This document shows, one piece after another, positions 17,470 to 26,501 of a DNA stretch of 64,000 nucleotides. Both the position numbers and the translations under genes were made by a program. The notes beneath the pieces are model-generated. The model ran no database searches. It had not been told where the DNA came from and worked only from the letters and a program-made list of their open reading frames with translations. Every line of letters starts with the position of its first letter. Positions within the stretch are counted from its first letter, which is position 1. Origin of the DNA: Parapontixanthobacter sp963736595 (GTDB taxonomy: Bacteria > Pseudomonadota > Alphaproteobacteria > Sphingomonadales > Sphingomonadaceae); assembly GCA_963736595.1 (NCBI GenBank), contig CAVTPG010000011.1:310001-374000 (forward strand), written 5' to 3'.

Positions 17470-17538
17470 TCTGGGCGCTGGCGGGCATTCCGCCGGACCG
17501 GTTATCTCTCACTTCTCAAGTAACAGGATACCAATATC

Positions 17539-17928
17539 ATGGCACGCGAACCAGGCCGCGTTAAGCGCCGCGAGCGCAAGAATATTTCCAGCGGAGTTGC
17601 GCATATCAATGCCAGCTTCAACAACACGATGGTTACCATCACCGATGCACAGGGCAATGCGATCAGCTGGTCCAGTGCCGGGGCGATGGGCTTTAAAGGC
17701 AGCCGTAAATCGACGCCATATGCCGCGCAGGTCGCAGCGGATGACGCCGGCAAAAAAGCAGCCGAACATGGCGTTCGCACGCTGGAAGTTGAAGTAAAGG
17801 GTCCGGGTTCGGGCCGCGAGAGCGCGTTGCGCGGTCTGGCTGCTGTCGGGTTTAACATCACGTCGATCCGTGATGTGACGCCGATCCCGCATAATGGCGT
17901 GCGTCCATCCAAGCGTCGCCGCGTCTAA
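17539..17928 (+). CDS. rpsK: 30S ribosomal protein S11
   Basis: S11 lies on the platform near the E site. The product is 129 residues, exactly the family length. Core segments: GVAHINASFNNTMVTITDAQ, and the C-terminal DVTPIPHNGVRPSKRRRV. It follows rpsM after 69 bp; rpsD, often next in other orders, is not in this cluster. Confidence 0.98.
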   Translation: MAREPGRVKRRERKNISSGVAHINASFNNTMVTITDAQGNAISWSSAGAMGFKGSRKSTPYAAQVAADDAGKKAAEHGVRTLEVEVKGPGSGRESALRGLAAVGFNITSIRDVTPIPHNGVRPSKRRRV

Positions 17929-17936
17929 TCCGTTTC

Positions 17937-17968
17937 GCCCGGTGGCTGTGCCAGTCATCGGGCTTTTT
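17937..17968 (+). terminator. Intrinsic terminator between rpsK and rpoA
   Basis: GCCCG (17937-17941) pairs with CGGGC (17959-17963), with further pairing inside the loop (TGGC with GCCA), followed by TTTTT. It lies 9 bp after the rpsK stop and about 80 bp before rpoA, so read-through into rpoA is probably partial or regulated. Confidence 0.6.
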
Positions 17969-18045
17969 AAAGGTCGGACGCTTCGCTCGAAGTGCACCGG
18001 CCTTGTCCGCATCTGAACACGCTACATAGCGAATAGGGGAAATCC

Positions 18046-19101
18046 ATGTCCGTCAATACGAAGAACTGGCAGGAATTGAAGAAACCCAATACTCTCGACA
18101 TCAAGGAAGGTGGCGATGCCAAGCGCAAAGCGACATTCGTAGCCGAACCTCTGGAGCGTGGCTTTGGTCTGACGCTGGGCAATTCCTTGCGGCGGGTGCT
18201 GTTGTCAAGCTTACAGGGCGCGGCGATCACCTCGATCAAGATCGAGAACGTGTTACACGAATTCTCCTCGCTTGCCGGGGTTCGCGAAGATGTGACCGAC
18301 ATCGTTCTTAATGTGAAGCAAATCGCATTGAAAATGGAAGGTGAGGGCGTCAAGCGTCTGCAACTTTCCGCAACGGGTCCGGGTCCGGTTAAAGCTGGCG
18401 ATATTGCTGTGTCGGGCGACATCGAAGTGATGAACAAGGATTTGGTGATCTGCCATCTCGATGAAGGCGCGACTTTGAACATGGAACTGACTGCCGATAT
18501 CGGCAAAGGTTACGTTCCGGCTGTGCAGAACCGTCCGAATGACGCGCCGATCGGTCTTATTCCGGTGGATTCGCTGTATTCGCCGATCCGTCAGGTTAGC
18601 TACAAGGTCGAGAACGCCCGTGTGGGTCAGGAACTTGACTATGACAAGCTGTCGCTGACCATCGAGAGCGATGGCACGGTCACGCCGGAAGATGCCGTGG
18701 CTTATGCCGCACGCATCCTGCAGGATCAGCTTACGTTGTTCGTACACTTCGAAGACGGTATTCCGCAGCCTTCCAGCGCGATGATCGGACAGGCCGTTCC
18801 GCAAGAAGAAAGCGATGCGAACCAGCTGAACCGTTATCTGCTGAAGAAGGTGGACGAGCTGGAACTTAGCGTGCGTTCGGCCAATTGCCTCAAGAACGAC
18901 AACATCATCTATATCGGCGATTTGGTTCAGAAAACCGAAGCCGAAATGCTGCGCACCCCGAATTTCGGCCGCAAATCTTTGAACGAGATCAAGGAAGTGC
19001 TGTCGTCGATGGGCCTGCGTTTGGGCATGGACATTCCCGGATGGCCGCCTGAAAACATTGAGGAAATGGCTAAAAAACTCGAGCAGGAATTGCTTGGATA
19101 A
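18046..19101 (+). CDS. rpoA: DNA-directed RNA polymerase subunit alpha
   Basis: Alpha dimerises to seed RNA polymerase assembly, and its C-terminal domain contacts UP elements and activators such as CRP. The product is 351 residues. The N-terminal domain carries EPLERGFGLTLGNSLRRVLL. The C-terminal domain shows LELSVRSANCLKNDNIIYIG and TPNFGRKSLNEIKEVLSSMG, followed by a short extension. An intrinsic terminator precedes it, and a second promoter in the 117-bp spacer is possible. Confidence 0.98.
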   Translation: MSVNTKNWQELKKPNTLDIKEGGDAKRKATFVAEPLERGFGLTLGNSLRRVLLSSLQGAAITSIKIENVLHEFSSLAGVREDVTDIVLNVKQIALKMEGEGVKRLQLSATGPGPVKAGDIAVSGDIEVMNKDLVICHLDEGATLNMELTADIGKGYVPAVQNRPNDAPIGLIPVDSLYSPIRQVSYKVENARVGQELDYDKLSLTIESDGTVTPEDAVAYAARILQDQLTLFVHFEDGIPQPSSAMIGQAVPQEESDANQLNRYLLKKVDELELSVRSANCLKNDNIIYIGDLVQKTEAEMLRTPNFGRKSLNEIKEVLSSMGLRLGMDIPGWPPENIEEMAKKLEQELLG

Positions 19102-19220
19102 ACCGGTTTCGGTGGCGCACCGTAAAGCGCCACCAGCACTGGGCAACCAGCGGGCTTTGTTGAAGGCATATCCTTCACGAAATCCGCTATACGGGCCCAT
19201 TTCGAACGAAGGATTACATC

Positions 19221-19646
19221 ATGCGTCACGGAATTTCACAGCGGAAACTTTCGCGTAAATCGGGTCACCGTAAGGCCTTGTTCCGCAATATGTCGGCTGC
19301 GCTCATAAAGCATGAGCAGATTAAAACGACTGTGCCTAAAGCAAAAGAACTGCGCCCTTACATCGAAAAGCTGATTACGCTGGCTAAGCGCGGTGGTTTG
19401 TCGAACCGTCGTCTGGCGCAATCGCGCTTACTCGACGAGACGCAATTGAAGAAATTGTTCGATGTTCTGGCAGAGCGTTACAAGGACCGTGATGGCGGCT
19501 ATACGCGCGTCATCAAGGCCGGTATCCGCGCCAGCGACAGCGCCCCGATCGCCATCATCGAACTGGTTGACCGCGATGTGGACGCCAAGGGCCTCGACAG
19601 CGGACCCGTCATGAAAGACGATGAAGACGAACTCGAAGACGCGTAA
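19221..19646 (+). CDS. rplQ: 50S ribosomal protein L17
   Basis: L17 lies at the base of the large subunit. The product is 141 residues: MRHGISQRKLSRKSGHRKAL, then FRNMSAALIKHEQIKTTVPK, with a short acidic C-terminal tail (MKDDEDELEDA). It follows rpoA after 119 bp and is the last gene of the ribosomal cluster, closed by an intrinsic terminator. Confidence 0.98.
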   Translation: MRHGISQRKLSRKSGHRKALFRNMSAALIKHEQIKTTVPKAKELRPYIEKLITLAKRGGLSNRRLAQSRLLDETQLKKLFDVLAERYKDRDGGYTRVIKAGIRASDSAPIAIIELVDRDVDAKGLDSGPVMKDDEDELEDA

Positions 19647-19666
19647 GCGCACGATACAATCACCGA

Positions 19667-19700
19667 GGGGGCCGTGGGAGAGATTCTGCGGCCCTTTTTT
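19667..19700 (+). terminator. Intrinsic terminator after rplQ
   Basis: GGGCCG (19669-19674) pairs with CGGCCC (19689-19694), followed by TTTTTT. It lies about 20 bp after the rplQ stop and ends the ribosomal protein cluster. Confidence 0.8.
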
Positions 19701-19834
19701 GTGCATCGTTCATAGCGCCTCGTGCGCTTCGACCCGCAACGTCATCACAACGCTGGGATAAATGCGAGCCGCCCTTTCCAAAGCAGCGCGATCTATTTAC
19801 ACTTGGGCGCATAACAGCATCACCGGAGAGATTT

Positions 19835-21979
19835 ATGAAAATTCGCACTCTTTTGCTTGCCGCATCCGCCGCGTCGCTGGCCTTTGCCACCCCGGCTTTA
19901 TCACAGGATATGACCGTGCCTAATTACCCAGAAACGCGCGATGATGGCACGAGCGAAGTCATCTTCGGACAGACGATTGCCGACCCCTATCGCTGGCTGG
20001 AAGATGATGTGCGGGTCAATCCCGATGTGGCAAACTGGGTCGAGGCGCAGAACGCGGTAACCGACGCGGTGCTGGCACAATTGCCGCTGCGCGCGCAGTT
20101 ACAAGAGCGGATTACCGAGCTAACCGACTATGAACGCTTCGGACTGCCGCAAGCGAAGAATGGGCGTTATTTCTACACGCGCAATGACGGACTGCAAAAT
20201 CAGTCAGTGTTGTATGTGCGCGACGGGCTGGAGGGTGAGCCGCGCCTGCTGATCGATCCGAATGAATGGTCCGACGATGATGCCACGGCGCTGGCCGGAT
20301 ATGCGATTACTGAGGACGGCAGCAAGCTGGCTTACGCAATTCAGGATGGCGGTAGCGACTGGCGCACGGTCAAGGTGATGGACGTGGCGACTGGCGAGAC
20401 GCTGTCCGACGGCGTGGAATGGGTGAAGTTTTCCGGCATCGACTGGGCGAAGGACGGCTCCGGCTTTTATTACAGCCGCTTCCCGGCGACAGGCGAAGGC
20501 GAGACGTTTCAGGCACTGAACACCGATCACACAGTATATTTCCACCGGCTCGGCACAGATCAAGCGCAGGATGTAAAGCTGTTCGCGCGCCCCGATATGC
20601 CGGAATTGAACAACTTTGCCAGCGTCAGCGACGATGGCAGATATTTGATCGTAACCTCATCCAGCGGAACCGAAGCACGCTATGAAGTTGCGCTAATCGA
20701 CTTGACGCAGCCCGATAGCGAACCGCGCGTCATCGTGCCGGGTTTCGAGCATGACTATTCCTATTTCGGCAATGTTGGCGATATTTTCTACTTTACCACG
20801 AATGACGGTGCGCAGCGTAACCGCGTGGTCAGCCTCGACATATCGCAGGAAAATCCCGTCAGTCAGGAAATAATCTCCGAACAGGCCGAGACATTGCAGG
20901 GCGTGTCTCTGGTCGGTGGCAAACTGGTCGCGAGCTATTTGAAAGACGCCAAAAGCGTCATCCGTATGTTCGCGCTGGATGGCACACCGACGCGCGAAGT
21001 CGCGTTGCCGGGAATCGGATCGGCAGGCGGCTTTGGCGGCGATGTCGATGACACCGAAACCTTTTATTACTTCTCCAGCTACAATCGCCCGACGACTATC
21101 TATCGCTATGATATGACCAGCGGCGACAGCGAAATCTGGGCCGCACCGGAGGTCGATTTCGATCCGGATGGTTTCGTGGTCGAGCAGAAATTCTACACCT
21201 CGAAAGACGGCACGCAGGTGCCGATGTTCTTGGTGCGCAGCAAAGAAGTGGCCGATGCAGGTGAGGCTGTGCCGACCTTACTTTACGGTTATGGCGGGTT
21301 CGACATTTCGCTGACGCCGGGCTTCTCGCCCTCGCGTATTGCTTGGATGGAAGCGGGCGGCGCATATGCAGTCGCTAACATCCGTGGCGGCGGCGAATAC
21401 GGCAAAGCCTGGCATGATGGTGGCCGCCGCGCGAATAAGCAGAACGTGTTTGACGACTTCATTGCTGCGGGTGAATTCCTGATTGCAGAAGGGGTAACGC
21501 CGGCAGACGGGCTAGCCATTCAGGGCGGATCGAATGGCGGCTTACTGGTTGGGGCAGTTGCCAATCAGCGGCCCGACTTGTTTGCGGCGGGCAATGCTGC
21601 GGTCGGGGTGATGGATATGTTGCGTTTCGACCGGTTCACGGCCGGGCGTTATTGGGTCGATGATTACGGCTATCCCGACCGGGAAGAGGATTTTGCGATC
21701 CTGCGCGCCTATTCGCCATATCACAATGTGCAGCAGGGTGTGGACTATCCCGCCTTACTGGTGACAACGGCGGATACCGACGACCGCGTGGTGCCAGGAC
21801 ACAGCTTTAAATATACGGCCGCGTTGCAGGCGGCTGCGCTGGGCGCGAAGCCACAAGTCATTCGCATCGAGACGCGGGCAGGGCATGGCTCGGGCAAGCC
21901 AACGGATAAAGCCATTGAAGAGGCGGCGGATATTTTGGCCTTCCTCGGCCATTTCTCTGGCCTCGAACCGGCAGAGTAA
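19835..21979 (+). CDS. Secreted S9 family prolyl oligopeptidase
   Basis: Serine peptidase of the prolyl oligopeptidase family, cutting short proline-containing peptides, probably in the periplasm. The product is 714 residues. The signal peptide is about the first 23 residues (MKIRTLLLAASAASLAFATP, cleavage after ALS). The N-terminal half is a seven-bladed propeller. The catalytic domain has the nucleophile motif GGSNGG (near residue 562), the Asp in TADTDDRVVPGHSFK and the His in RAGHGSGKPT. GAGAG precedes the ATG. It is transcribed alone, and a large inverted repeat follows the stop. Confidence 0.95.
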   Translation: MKIRTLLLAASAASLAFATPALSQDMTVPNYPETRDDGTSEVIFGQTIADPYRWLEDDVRVNPDVANWVEAQNAVTDAVLAQLPLRAQLQERITELTDYERFGLPQAKNGRYFYTRNDGLQNQSVLYVRDGLEGEPRLLIDPNEWSDDDATALAGYAITEDGSKLAYAIQDGGSDWRTVKVMDVATGETLSDGVEWVKFSGIDWAKDGSGFYYSRFPATGEGETFQALNTDHTVYFHRLGTDQAQDVKLFARPDMPELNNFASVSDDGRYLIVTSSSGTEARYEVALIDLTQPDSEPRVIVPGFEHDYSYFGNVGDIFYFTTNDGAQRNRVVSLDISQENPVSQEIISEQAETLQGVSLVGGKLVASYLKDAKSVIRMFALDGTPTREVALPGIGSAGGFGGDVDDTETFYYFSSYNRPTTIYRYDMTSGDSEIWAAPEVDFDPDGFVVEQKFYTSKDGTQVPMFLVRSKEVADAGEAVPTLLYGYGGFDISLTPGFSPSRIAWMEAGGAYAVANIRGGGEYGKAWHDGGRRANKQNVFDDFIAAGEFLIAEGVTPADGLAIQGGSNGGLLVGAVANQRPDLFAAGNAAVGVMDMLRFDRFTAGRYWVDDYGYPDREEDFAILRAYSPYHNVQQGVDYPALLVTTADTDDRVVPGHSFKYTAALQAAALGAKPQVIRIETRAGHGSGKPTDKAIEEAADILAFLGHFSGLEPAE

Positions 21980-22002
21980 AAGCCAGCCTCAACAGCGCGC
22001 AA

Positions 22003-22044
22003 AGCCACCGTTCACAAAAAACGTAACTTTTATGAACGGTGGCT
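22003..22044 (+). terminator. Large inverted repeat after the S9 peptidase gene
   Basis: AGCCACCGTTCA (22003-22014) pairs perfectly with TGAACGGTGGCT (22033-22044); the 18-base loop contains A and T runs that can extend the stem. It starts 23 bp after the peptidase stop. No U-run follows the stem, so an mRNA-stabilising or factor-dependent terminator role is as likely as intrinsic termination. Confidence 0.45.
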
Positions 22045-22140
22045 GTCGCGACAATTCAGGCTCGTAACAGCAGCACTCATCCATAACGCTTTGTGAAACC
22101 GGACACACCCGCTCCGGTCACATTGCCAAGGATGAGCCTG

Positions 22141-22707
22141 ATGAAAAACTTTAGCAAAGCCCTGTTCGGCACCGTTGCGGCTGGCGCGATGGCACTTGCC
22201 GGCGCAACCCCTGCCGTTGCTGCAGATCGTTACAACGATCGTGACCGCGGGATCGATACAGGCGACATCATCGCCGGAGCCGCCGTTCTGGGCGGGATTG
22301 CCATTCTCGCTGGTGCGCTTGGAAACGACCGCGATCAATATCGCGATCAATATCGCGACCGGCGTTATCGTGACCGCAATTACCGCGATGACCGTTCTTC
22401 GCGCCGCGACAATTCACGCCGCGCTGTCGAGCGCTGCGTTCGCACCGCCGAACGCCAGGCCCGCCGCGCCGGCTATCGCTATGCCGATGTAACCCAAATT
22501 CGCGACGTGGATCGCACTCGCTACGGCTATCGCGTTAAAGGCCGCATGGTGGTCGAAGATGGCCGCCGTGGCTATCGCAACAGCCGCTATGATCGGCAGG
22601 ACCGGCGCTATCGCCAACGTGATCTGGATCAGGGACGCTTTACCTGCATCGTCGAGCGCGGCCAGCGGCCCAGCGTACGCTATCGCGGAATTAACGGACT
22701 ACGGTAA
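22141..22707 (+). CDS. Secreted Arg/Asp/Tyr-rich protein, function unknown
   Basis: The protein is 188 residues. A signal peptide (MKNFSKALFGTVAAGAMALA, cleavage near AVAA) is followed by a Gly/Ala segment IIAGAAVLGGIAILAGALGN that could insert in a membrane. Next come about 35 residues of RDxYRD-type repeats. The C-terminal domain holds two cysteines (AVERCVRTAERQ and GRFTCIVERG). ATG 22141 is chosen because AAGGA lies eight bases upstream; another ATG at 22132 is possible. The same architecture recurs in the gene at 22829. The function is not recognised; an envelope role is inferred from the export signal. Confidence 0.75.
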   Translation: MKNFSKALFGTVAAGAMALAGATPAVAADRYNDRDRGIDTGDIIAGAAVLGGIAILAGALGNDRDQYRDQYRDRRYRDRNYRDDRSSRRDNSRRAVERCVRTAERQARRAGYRYADVTQIRDVDRTRYGYRVKGRMVVEDGRRGYRNSRYDRQDRRYRQRDLDQGRFTCIVERGQRPSVRYRGINGLR

Positions 22708-22828
22708 TCTGCCGAAGATGGAGCGGTGGATGGCGGTTCAGGCTTAAGTCAGTCTGGGCCGCCTAATCGTTTATCAGCAATAACAGGAATTTGGTCCGAA
22801 TATTTGAGATGGACCGGGGAGCTAATTT

Positions 22829-23659
22829 ATGAGCCGACTGATCCGTATCGCCGCACTGCCTGCCTTTGCCGCAGCGTTTGCACTTGGCGCGCCGCAGGCG
22901 CTGGCCGCACCAGTCACATCAGAAACTTCGCGGACGGCTTACGCGCCGGCTGACCCTGTGTGGAGTGATGCGGAGCAGACTTTCGAGCGGCACCGCCGTT
23001 ATCGCGGGCATCGCTATCGGGGCTATCGGGGCTATGGCCATCGTTATCGCAACCGGACGAGTGTCGGCGATGTTATTGCCGGAGCGGTAATCCTCGGCGG
23101 CATTGCAGCGGTTATCAATTCGACCAAACGCAACCGCGAAGATCGTGATTACCGGCGCGATGGCGACTATCGCAATCAGGATTATCGGCGTGACCGGCGC
23201 GGCAACACTCGCCAGGCGGGTGCGAGCGGGCTTGATCGCGCAGCGTCGCAATGCGTTCGTGAGATAGAGCGCGATGTGCGGGTCAATGAGGTAGAAAGTG
23301 TGCAGCGGACAGGCGAGGGCTGGTTCGTGCGGGGATCGCTGTATGACGGCGCATCTTTCACCTGCACAATTGACCCCAATGGCCGGATCGACCGGATCGA
23401 TTATAGCGGCGAGCAAGCTTCGCGTGATGTAGATGGTCGCTTCGCTGCGTCTTCGGTTGCAGTGGAGCGCGGTCAACAGTGGGATGATGCCCGCTATGCC
23501 GAGGCACGCCGTGACACGCGGATCGATACACCTGCTGCGGCTCCTGTAACAATTCTCAGCGATGATCAGCCAGCACCAGCTTATCCCGGCGGACCGCTAC
23601 CCGGTGAAACGCCAGACGATATCGCGGTGGATGGCGATCTGGCACTTGCTACGCCCTGA
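22829..23659 (+). CDS. Secreted Arg/Asp/Tyr-rich protein, paralogue of the preceding gene
   Basis: The protein is 276 residues. It has a signal peptide (MSRLIRIAALPAFAAAFALG, cleavage near LAA), a HRYRGYRGYGHRYRNR stretch, then DVIAGAVILGGIAAVIN matching the Gly/Ala segment of the previous protein. RDYRRD-type repeats follow. The C-terminal domain again has two Cys (ASQCVREIERDV and SFTCTIDPNGRIDRIDY) around a GWFVRGSLYDG strand. About 65 extra C-terminal residues are rich in Pro and Asp. The two genes are 121 bp apart in the same direction. No known family was recognised. Confidence 0.75.
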   Translation: MSRLIRIAALPAFAAAFALGAPQALAAPVTSETSRTAYAPADPVWSDAEQTFERHRRYRGHRYRGYRGYGHRYRNRTSVGDVIAGAVILGGIAAVINSTKRNREDRDYRRDGDYRNQDYRRDRRGNTRQAGASGLDRAASQCVREIERDVRVNEVESVQRTGEGWFVRGSLYDGASFTCTIDPNGRIDRIDYSGEQASRDVDGRFAASSVAVERGQQWDDARYAEARRDTRIDTPAAAPVTILSDDQPAPAYPGGPLPGETPDDIAVDGDLALATP

Positions 23660-23680
23660 GTTAGGCGGGCTAAAAGCGCC

Positions 23681-24310
23681 TCACTTTGGTGCGTCTTGCT
23701 GCGCCGCTTTACTGTATGCCGGTAAGGCCAGATTCCACTGAATGGCGGCTGCGCGCAGGGCAAATCCTGCTATGGCGGCGACAATCCACACGACCGCCCG
23801 CGGCACGTCTATAAAGGCACCCGCGACACAGAGCGAGGATGACAGCGCAGCAGCGGTGACATACAATTCCGGGCGCATAATGATCGAGGGCTGGCCTGCC
23901 ACCACGTCGCGGATGATGCCGCCGACGCAGCCAGTGACGATGCCCATCAGGATGGCGGGCACGGGCGGAACACCATAGCTCAGCGCCTTGGCTGACCCAA
24001 GCACCGCATAAGCCGTAAGGCCCAGCCCATCGGCCAGATCGAGCAGTTTGCCTTCCCACCAAGCGGCTGGCGTAAACCAGGCGAGCAGGGCAACCGCGAA
24101 ACATACCGCCGCGACGCGTTGATCTGTAATCCAGAATACCGGCGCGCCGATCAGCAAATCGCGGATGGTCCCACCGCCGACACCAGTGACCAGCGCAAAA
24201 AACGCCATCGTCACAAAGGTTTGCCGCTCTCGCGCTGCCAGCAAAGCGCCGCTGAACGCGAATACACCGACGCCAAGAATGTCGAGCCAGTCGAGTAGCG
24301 GGGTCAGCAC
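23681..24310 (-). CDS. TRIC-type (UPF0126) membrane protein
   Basis: Integral inner-membrane protein of the trimeric intracellular cation channel / YicG-like family. The product is 209 residues with about seven hydrophobic segments. Two internal repeats each carry the hallmark glycine motif: GVGGGTIRDLLIG in the first half and GCVGGIIRDVVAGQPS in the second. Prokaryotic members form potassium-permeable trimers; the substrate here is inferred from the family. It is convergent with the preceding gene (21 bp gap). Confidence 0.88.
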   Translation of the reverse strand: MLTPLLDWLDILGVGVFAFSGALLAARERQTFVTMAFFALVTGVGGGTIRDLLIGAPVFWITDQRVAAVCFAVALLAWFTPAAWWEGKLLDLADGLGLTAYAVLGSAKALSYGVPPVPAILMGIVTGCVGGIIRDVVAGQPSIIMRPELYVTAAALSSSLCVAGAFIDVPRAVVWIVAAIAGFALRAAAIQWNLALPAYSKAAQQDAPK

Positions 24311-24336
24311 TAAGTTCGGTTATCGGCGGCATTGGA

Positions 24337-25056
24337 TCAGAGCGCCTTGTTGGTGGTTGTAACGCGCGTTTTGCTTCGCTTGTTACGCTGCTTGTAACGT
24401 CGGCGTCGGAATAACAGGATCGTGCCCATCAACACGCCAAAAGCGGCCAGTCCGGCAAAGCCGATCAGGATAGGGTGCGATGTATCCTCTCGCTCCTGCA
24501 AATCCATGATGTGCAAGCCCCACGCAAAATCGAAAGCGCGCCAAAATTGCGTGCGGACTGCCAGGACTTCGCCGGTTTCTTCGCCCACATAGACGTGCGT
24601 GCCATCGGCCAGTGCAATCTGCCACGCGGCTATCGGACGGCGAAAATCGCTGGCGGGCTGATCGGCAGGGAAAAGCTTGGCGCTGACGAATTGATTGCCG
24701 CCCTTAATCTCTCGCTCGACCACCGAACGCGCCGCAATTTCATTGAGCGATGGTATTTTGCGACCGTTTTCCGAATAGCGCTCGACCGTATCATCCATAT
24801 ACGTGATGCGCGTGATTGCGAGGCCGCCCTCCATTGTGACCGTGACAGACTTCACCGGCCGTTCGAGCTGAGACACATCGACCGCGATTTCAGCATCTGC
24901 GGGCAAAGCCACCATAGGTGTCGCCTGACGCAGATGATTGCCGCGCACTTCTTCGATCGGCTGCCATACCATCAACAGGCCGGTCAGCGTCCACATGATC
25001 AGCGGTACGGCGATCAGCCAGCCGAGCCAAATATGCCATCTTGCCAATAATCGCAT
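24337..25056 (-). CDS. PepSY-domain membrane protein
   Basis: The protein is 239 residues with a transmembrane segment at each end (WLIAVPLIMWTLTGLLMVW near residue 15 and ILIGFAGLAAFGVLMGTILLF near 205). Between them is a periplasmic region with a PepSY-like part (LADGTHVYVGEETGEVLAVR). Such proteins occur next to iron or reductase systems; the role here is unknown. ATG 25056 has GGGAGG about six bases upstream; the longer frame from 25080 lacks a site. It lies 39 bp after lpd on the same strand. Confidence 0.8.
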   Translation of the reverse strand: MRLLARWHIWLGWLIAVPLIMWTLTGLLMVWQPIEEVRGNHLRQATPMVALPADAEIAVDVSQLERPVKSVTVTMEGGLAITRITYMDDTVERYSENGRKIPSLNEIAARSVVEREIKGGNQFVSAKLFPADQPASDFRRPIAAWQIALADGTHVYVGEETGEVLAVRTQFWRAFDFAWGLHIMDLQEREDTSHPILIGFAGLAAFGVLMGTILLFRRRRYKQRNKRSKTRVTTTNKAL

Positions 25057-25095
25057 ATGCCGCCTCCCTGACGCCCGCATGGCAGCGTTTATCGC

Positions 25096-26501
25096 CTAGA
25101 TGTGGATCGGCTTGCCCTGAACTGCCATCGCCGCTTCTTTCAGCGCTTCGGCATGCGTCGGGTGCGCGTGGCACGTATAAGCGATGTCCTCCGAAGTCGC
25201 CCCGAATTCCATCGCTTGCGCGGCCTGTGCGATCATGGTGCCGGCAAGGCTGGCCACAATATGCACGCCCAGCACCTTATCGGTTTCCGCATCGGCCACG
25301 ACTTTAACAAAGCCATCCGTGTCGCGATTGGCTTTGGCACGGCTGTTTGCCATCATCGGGAATTTGCCGATTTTAACTTTGTGTCCCGCATCCTTGGCTT
25401 CCTGCTCGGTCAGCCCCACGCTGGCAAATTCCGGCATAGTATAGACGACGCCTGGAATGACCGCGTGATTGACGATGCCAGTTTGGCCAGCGATGTTCTC
25501 CGCCACTGCGATGCCTTCATCTTCCGCTTTATGCGCCAGCATCGGGCCGGGAATGACGTCCCCGATAGCCCACACGCTTTCGACCGAGGTGCGGAAGTCA
25601 TGATCGGTTTCAATCTGGCCGCGCTCGTTTTGAGTTAAGCCGATCGCATCGAGACCCAAGCCATCGACATTCGGGCGCCGTCCGATGGCAACGAGTACAT
25701 GACTGGCGTCCAGCGTTTCCGTATCGCCGCCTGCCGCCGGTTCCAGCGTCAGACCGACACCTTTGCCTTCGACTTTCGCTGCCGTGACTTTGGTCTTCAA
25801 TTTCAGGTCCATGCCCTGTTTCTTGAAGATCTTGGCCGCTTCCTTGCGCACATCCTTGTCCATGCCGGGCAAAAGCTGGTCGAGAAATTCAACGACGGTA
25901 ACTTTCGCGCCAAGTCGCAGCCACACGCTGCCAAGTTCCAGCCCGATTACGCCGCCGCCGATCACCACCAGATGCTCTGGCACACGGTCGAGTTCCAGCG
26001 CCCCGGTTGAATCGACGATCAGCCCTTTGTCGTTATCGACTTCGACACCGGGCAAGGAGTAACACTGGACCCGGTGGCGATCACGATGTCCTTCGCCGTA
26101 ACCGTAGCATCGCCCACCTTGACCGTATGCGCATCCTGAAATGTGGCGCGGCCCTTTTTCCAGTCGATCTTGTTCTTTTTGAATAGAAACTCGATCCCGC
26201 CAGTCAGCTCGCCCACCGCTTTGGTTTTCTCGGCCATCATGGCGTCAAGATCCAGTTCGACAGTCGTTTTCAGCCCCCATGTGGCCATGTGACCGCCGAC
26301 TGCTTCATCGAACAATTCCGAGCCATGCAGCAATGCTTTGGAAGGGATACATCCGACGTTGAGACACGTTCCACCCAGCGTCTCGCGGCTTTCTGCACAA
26401 GCGGTTTTCAAGCCCAGTTGCGCTGCGCGGATCGCCGCAACATAGCCGCCGGGACCGGAGCCGATGACAAGCACATCATAGTCGTAATTATGGTCAGGCA
26501 C
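25096..26501 (-). pseudogene. lpd: Dihydrolipoamide dehydrogenase (E3), interrupted by a frameshift
   Basis: FAD-dependent E3 subunit that re-oxidises lipoyl groups of 2-oxoacid dehydrogenases. The start is GTG 26501 (VPDHNYDYDVLVIGSGPGG), with GGAGA six bases upstream. The FAD motif and the redox-active disulfide GGTCLNVGCIPSK are intact, as are the NAD domain (LVVIGGGVIGLELGSVWLRL) and the C-terminal HAHPTHAEAL with the catalytic His. The frame breaks at about 26055: SSVTP should continue LPGVEVDND but one base is missing in ACTCCTTGCCC, so the N-terminal frame stops at 26019 and the rest reads in another frame. A single added C or T restores about 468 residues. This is either a real null allele, implying another lpd, or a sequence error. 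Confidence 0.9.

Noticed and set aside
18253..19200. 315-codon frame opposite rpoA
   Set aside because: It is an antisense shadow of a highly biased gene; composition is that of reversed rpoA codons.
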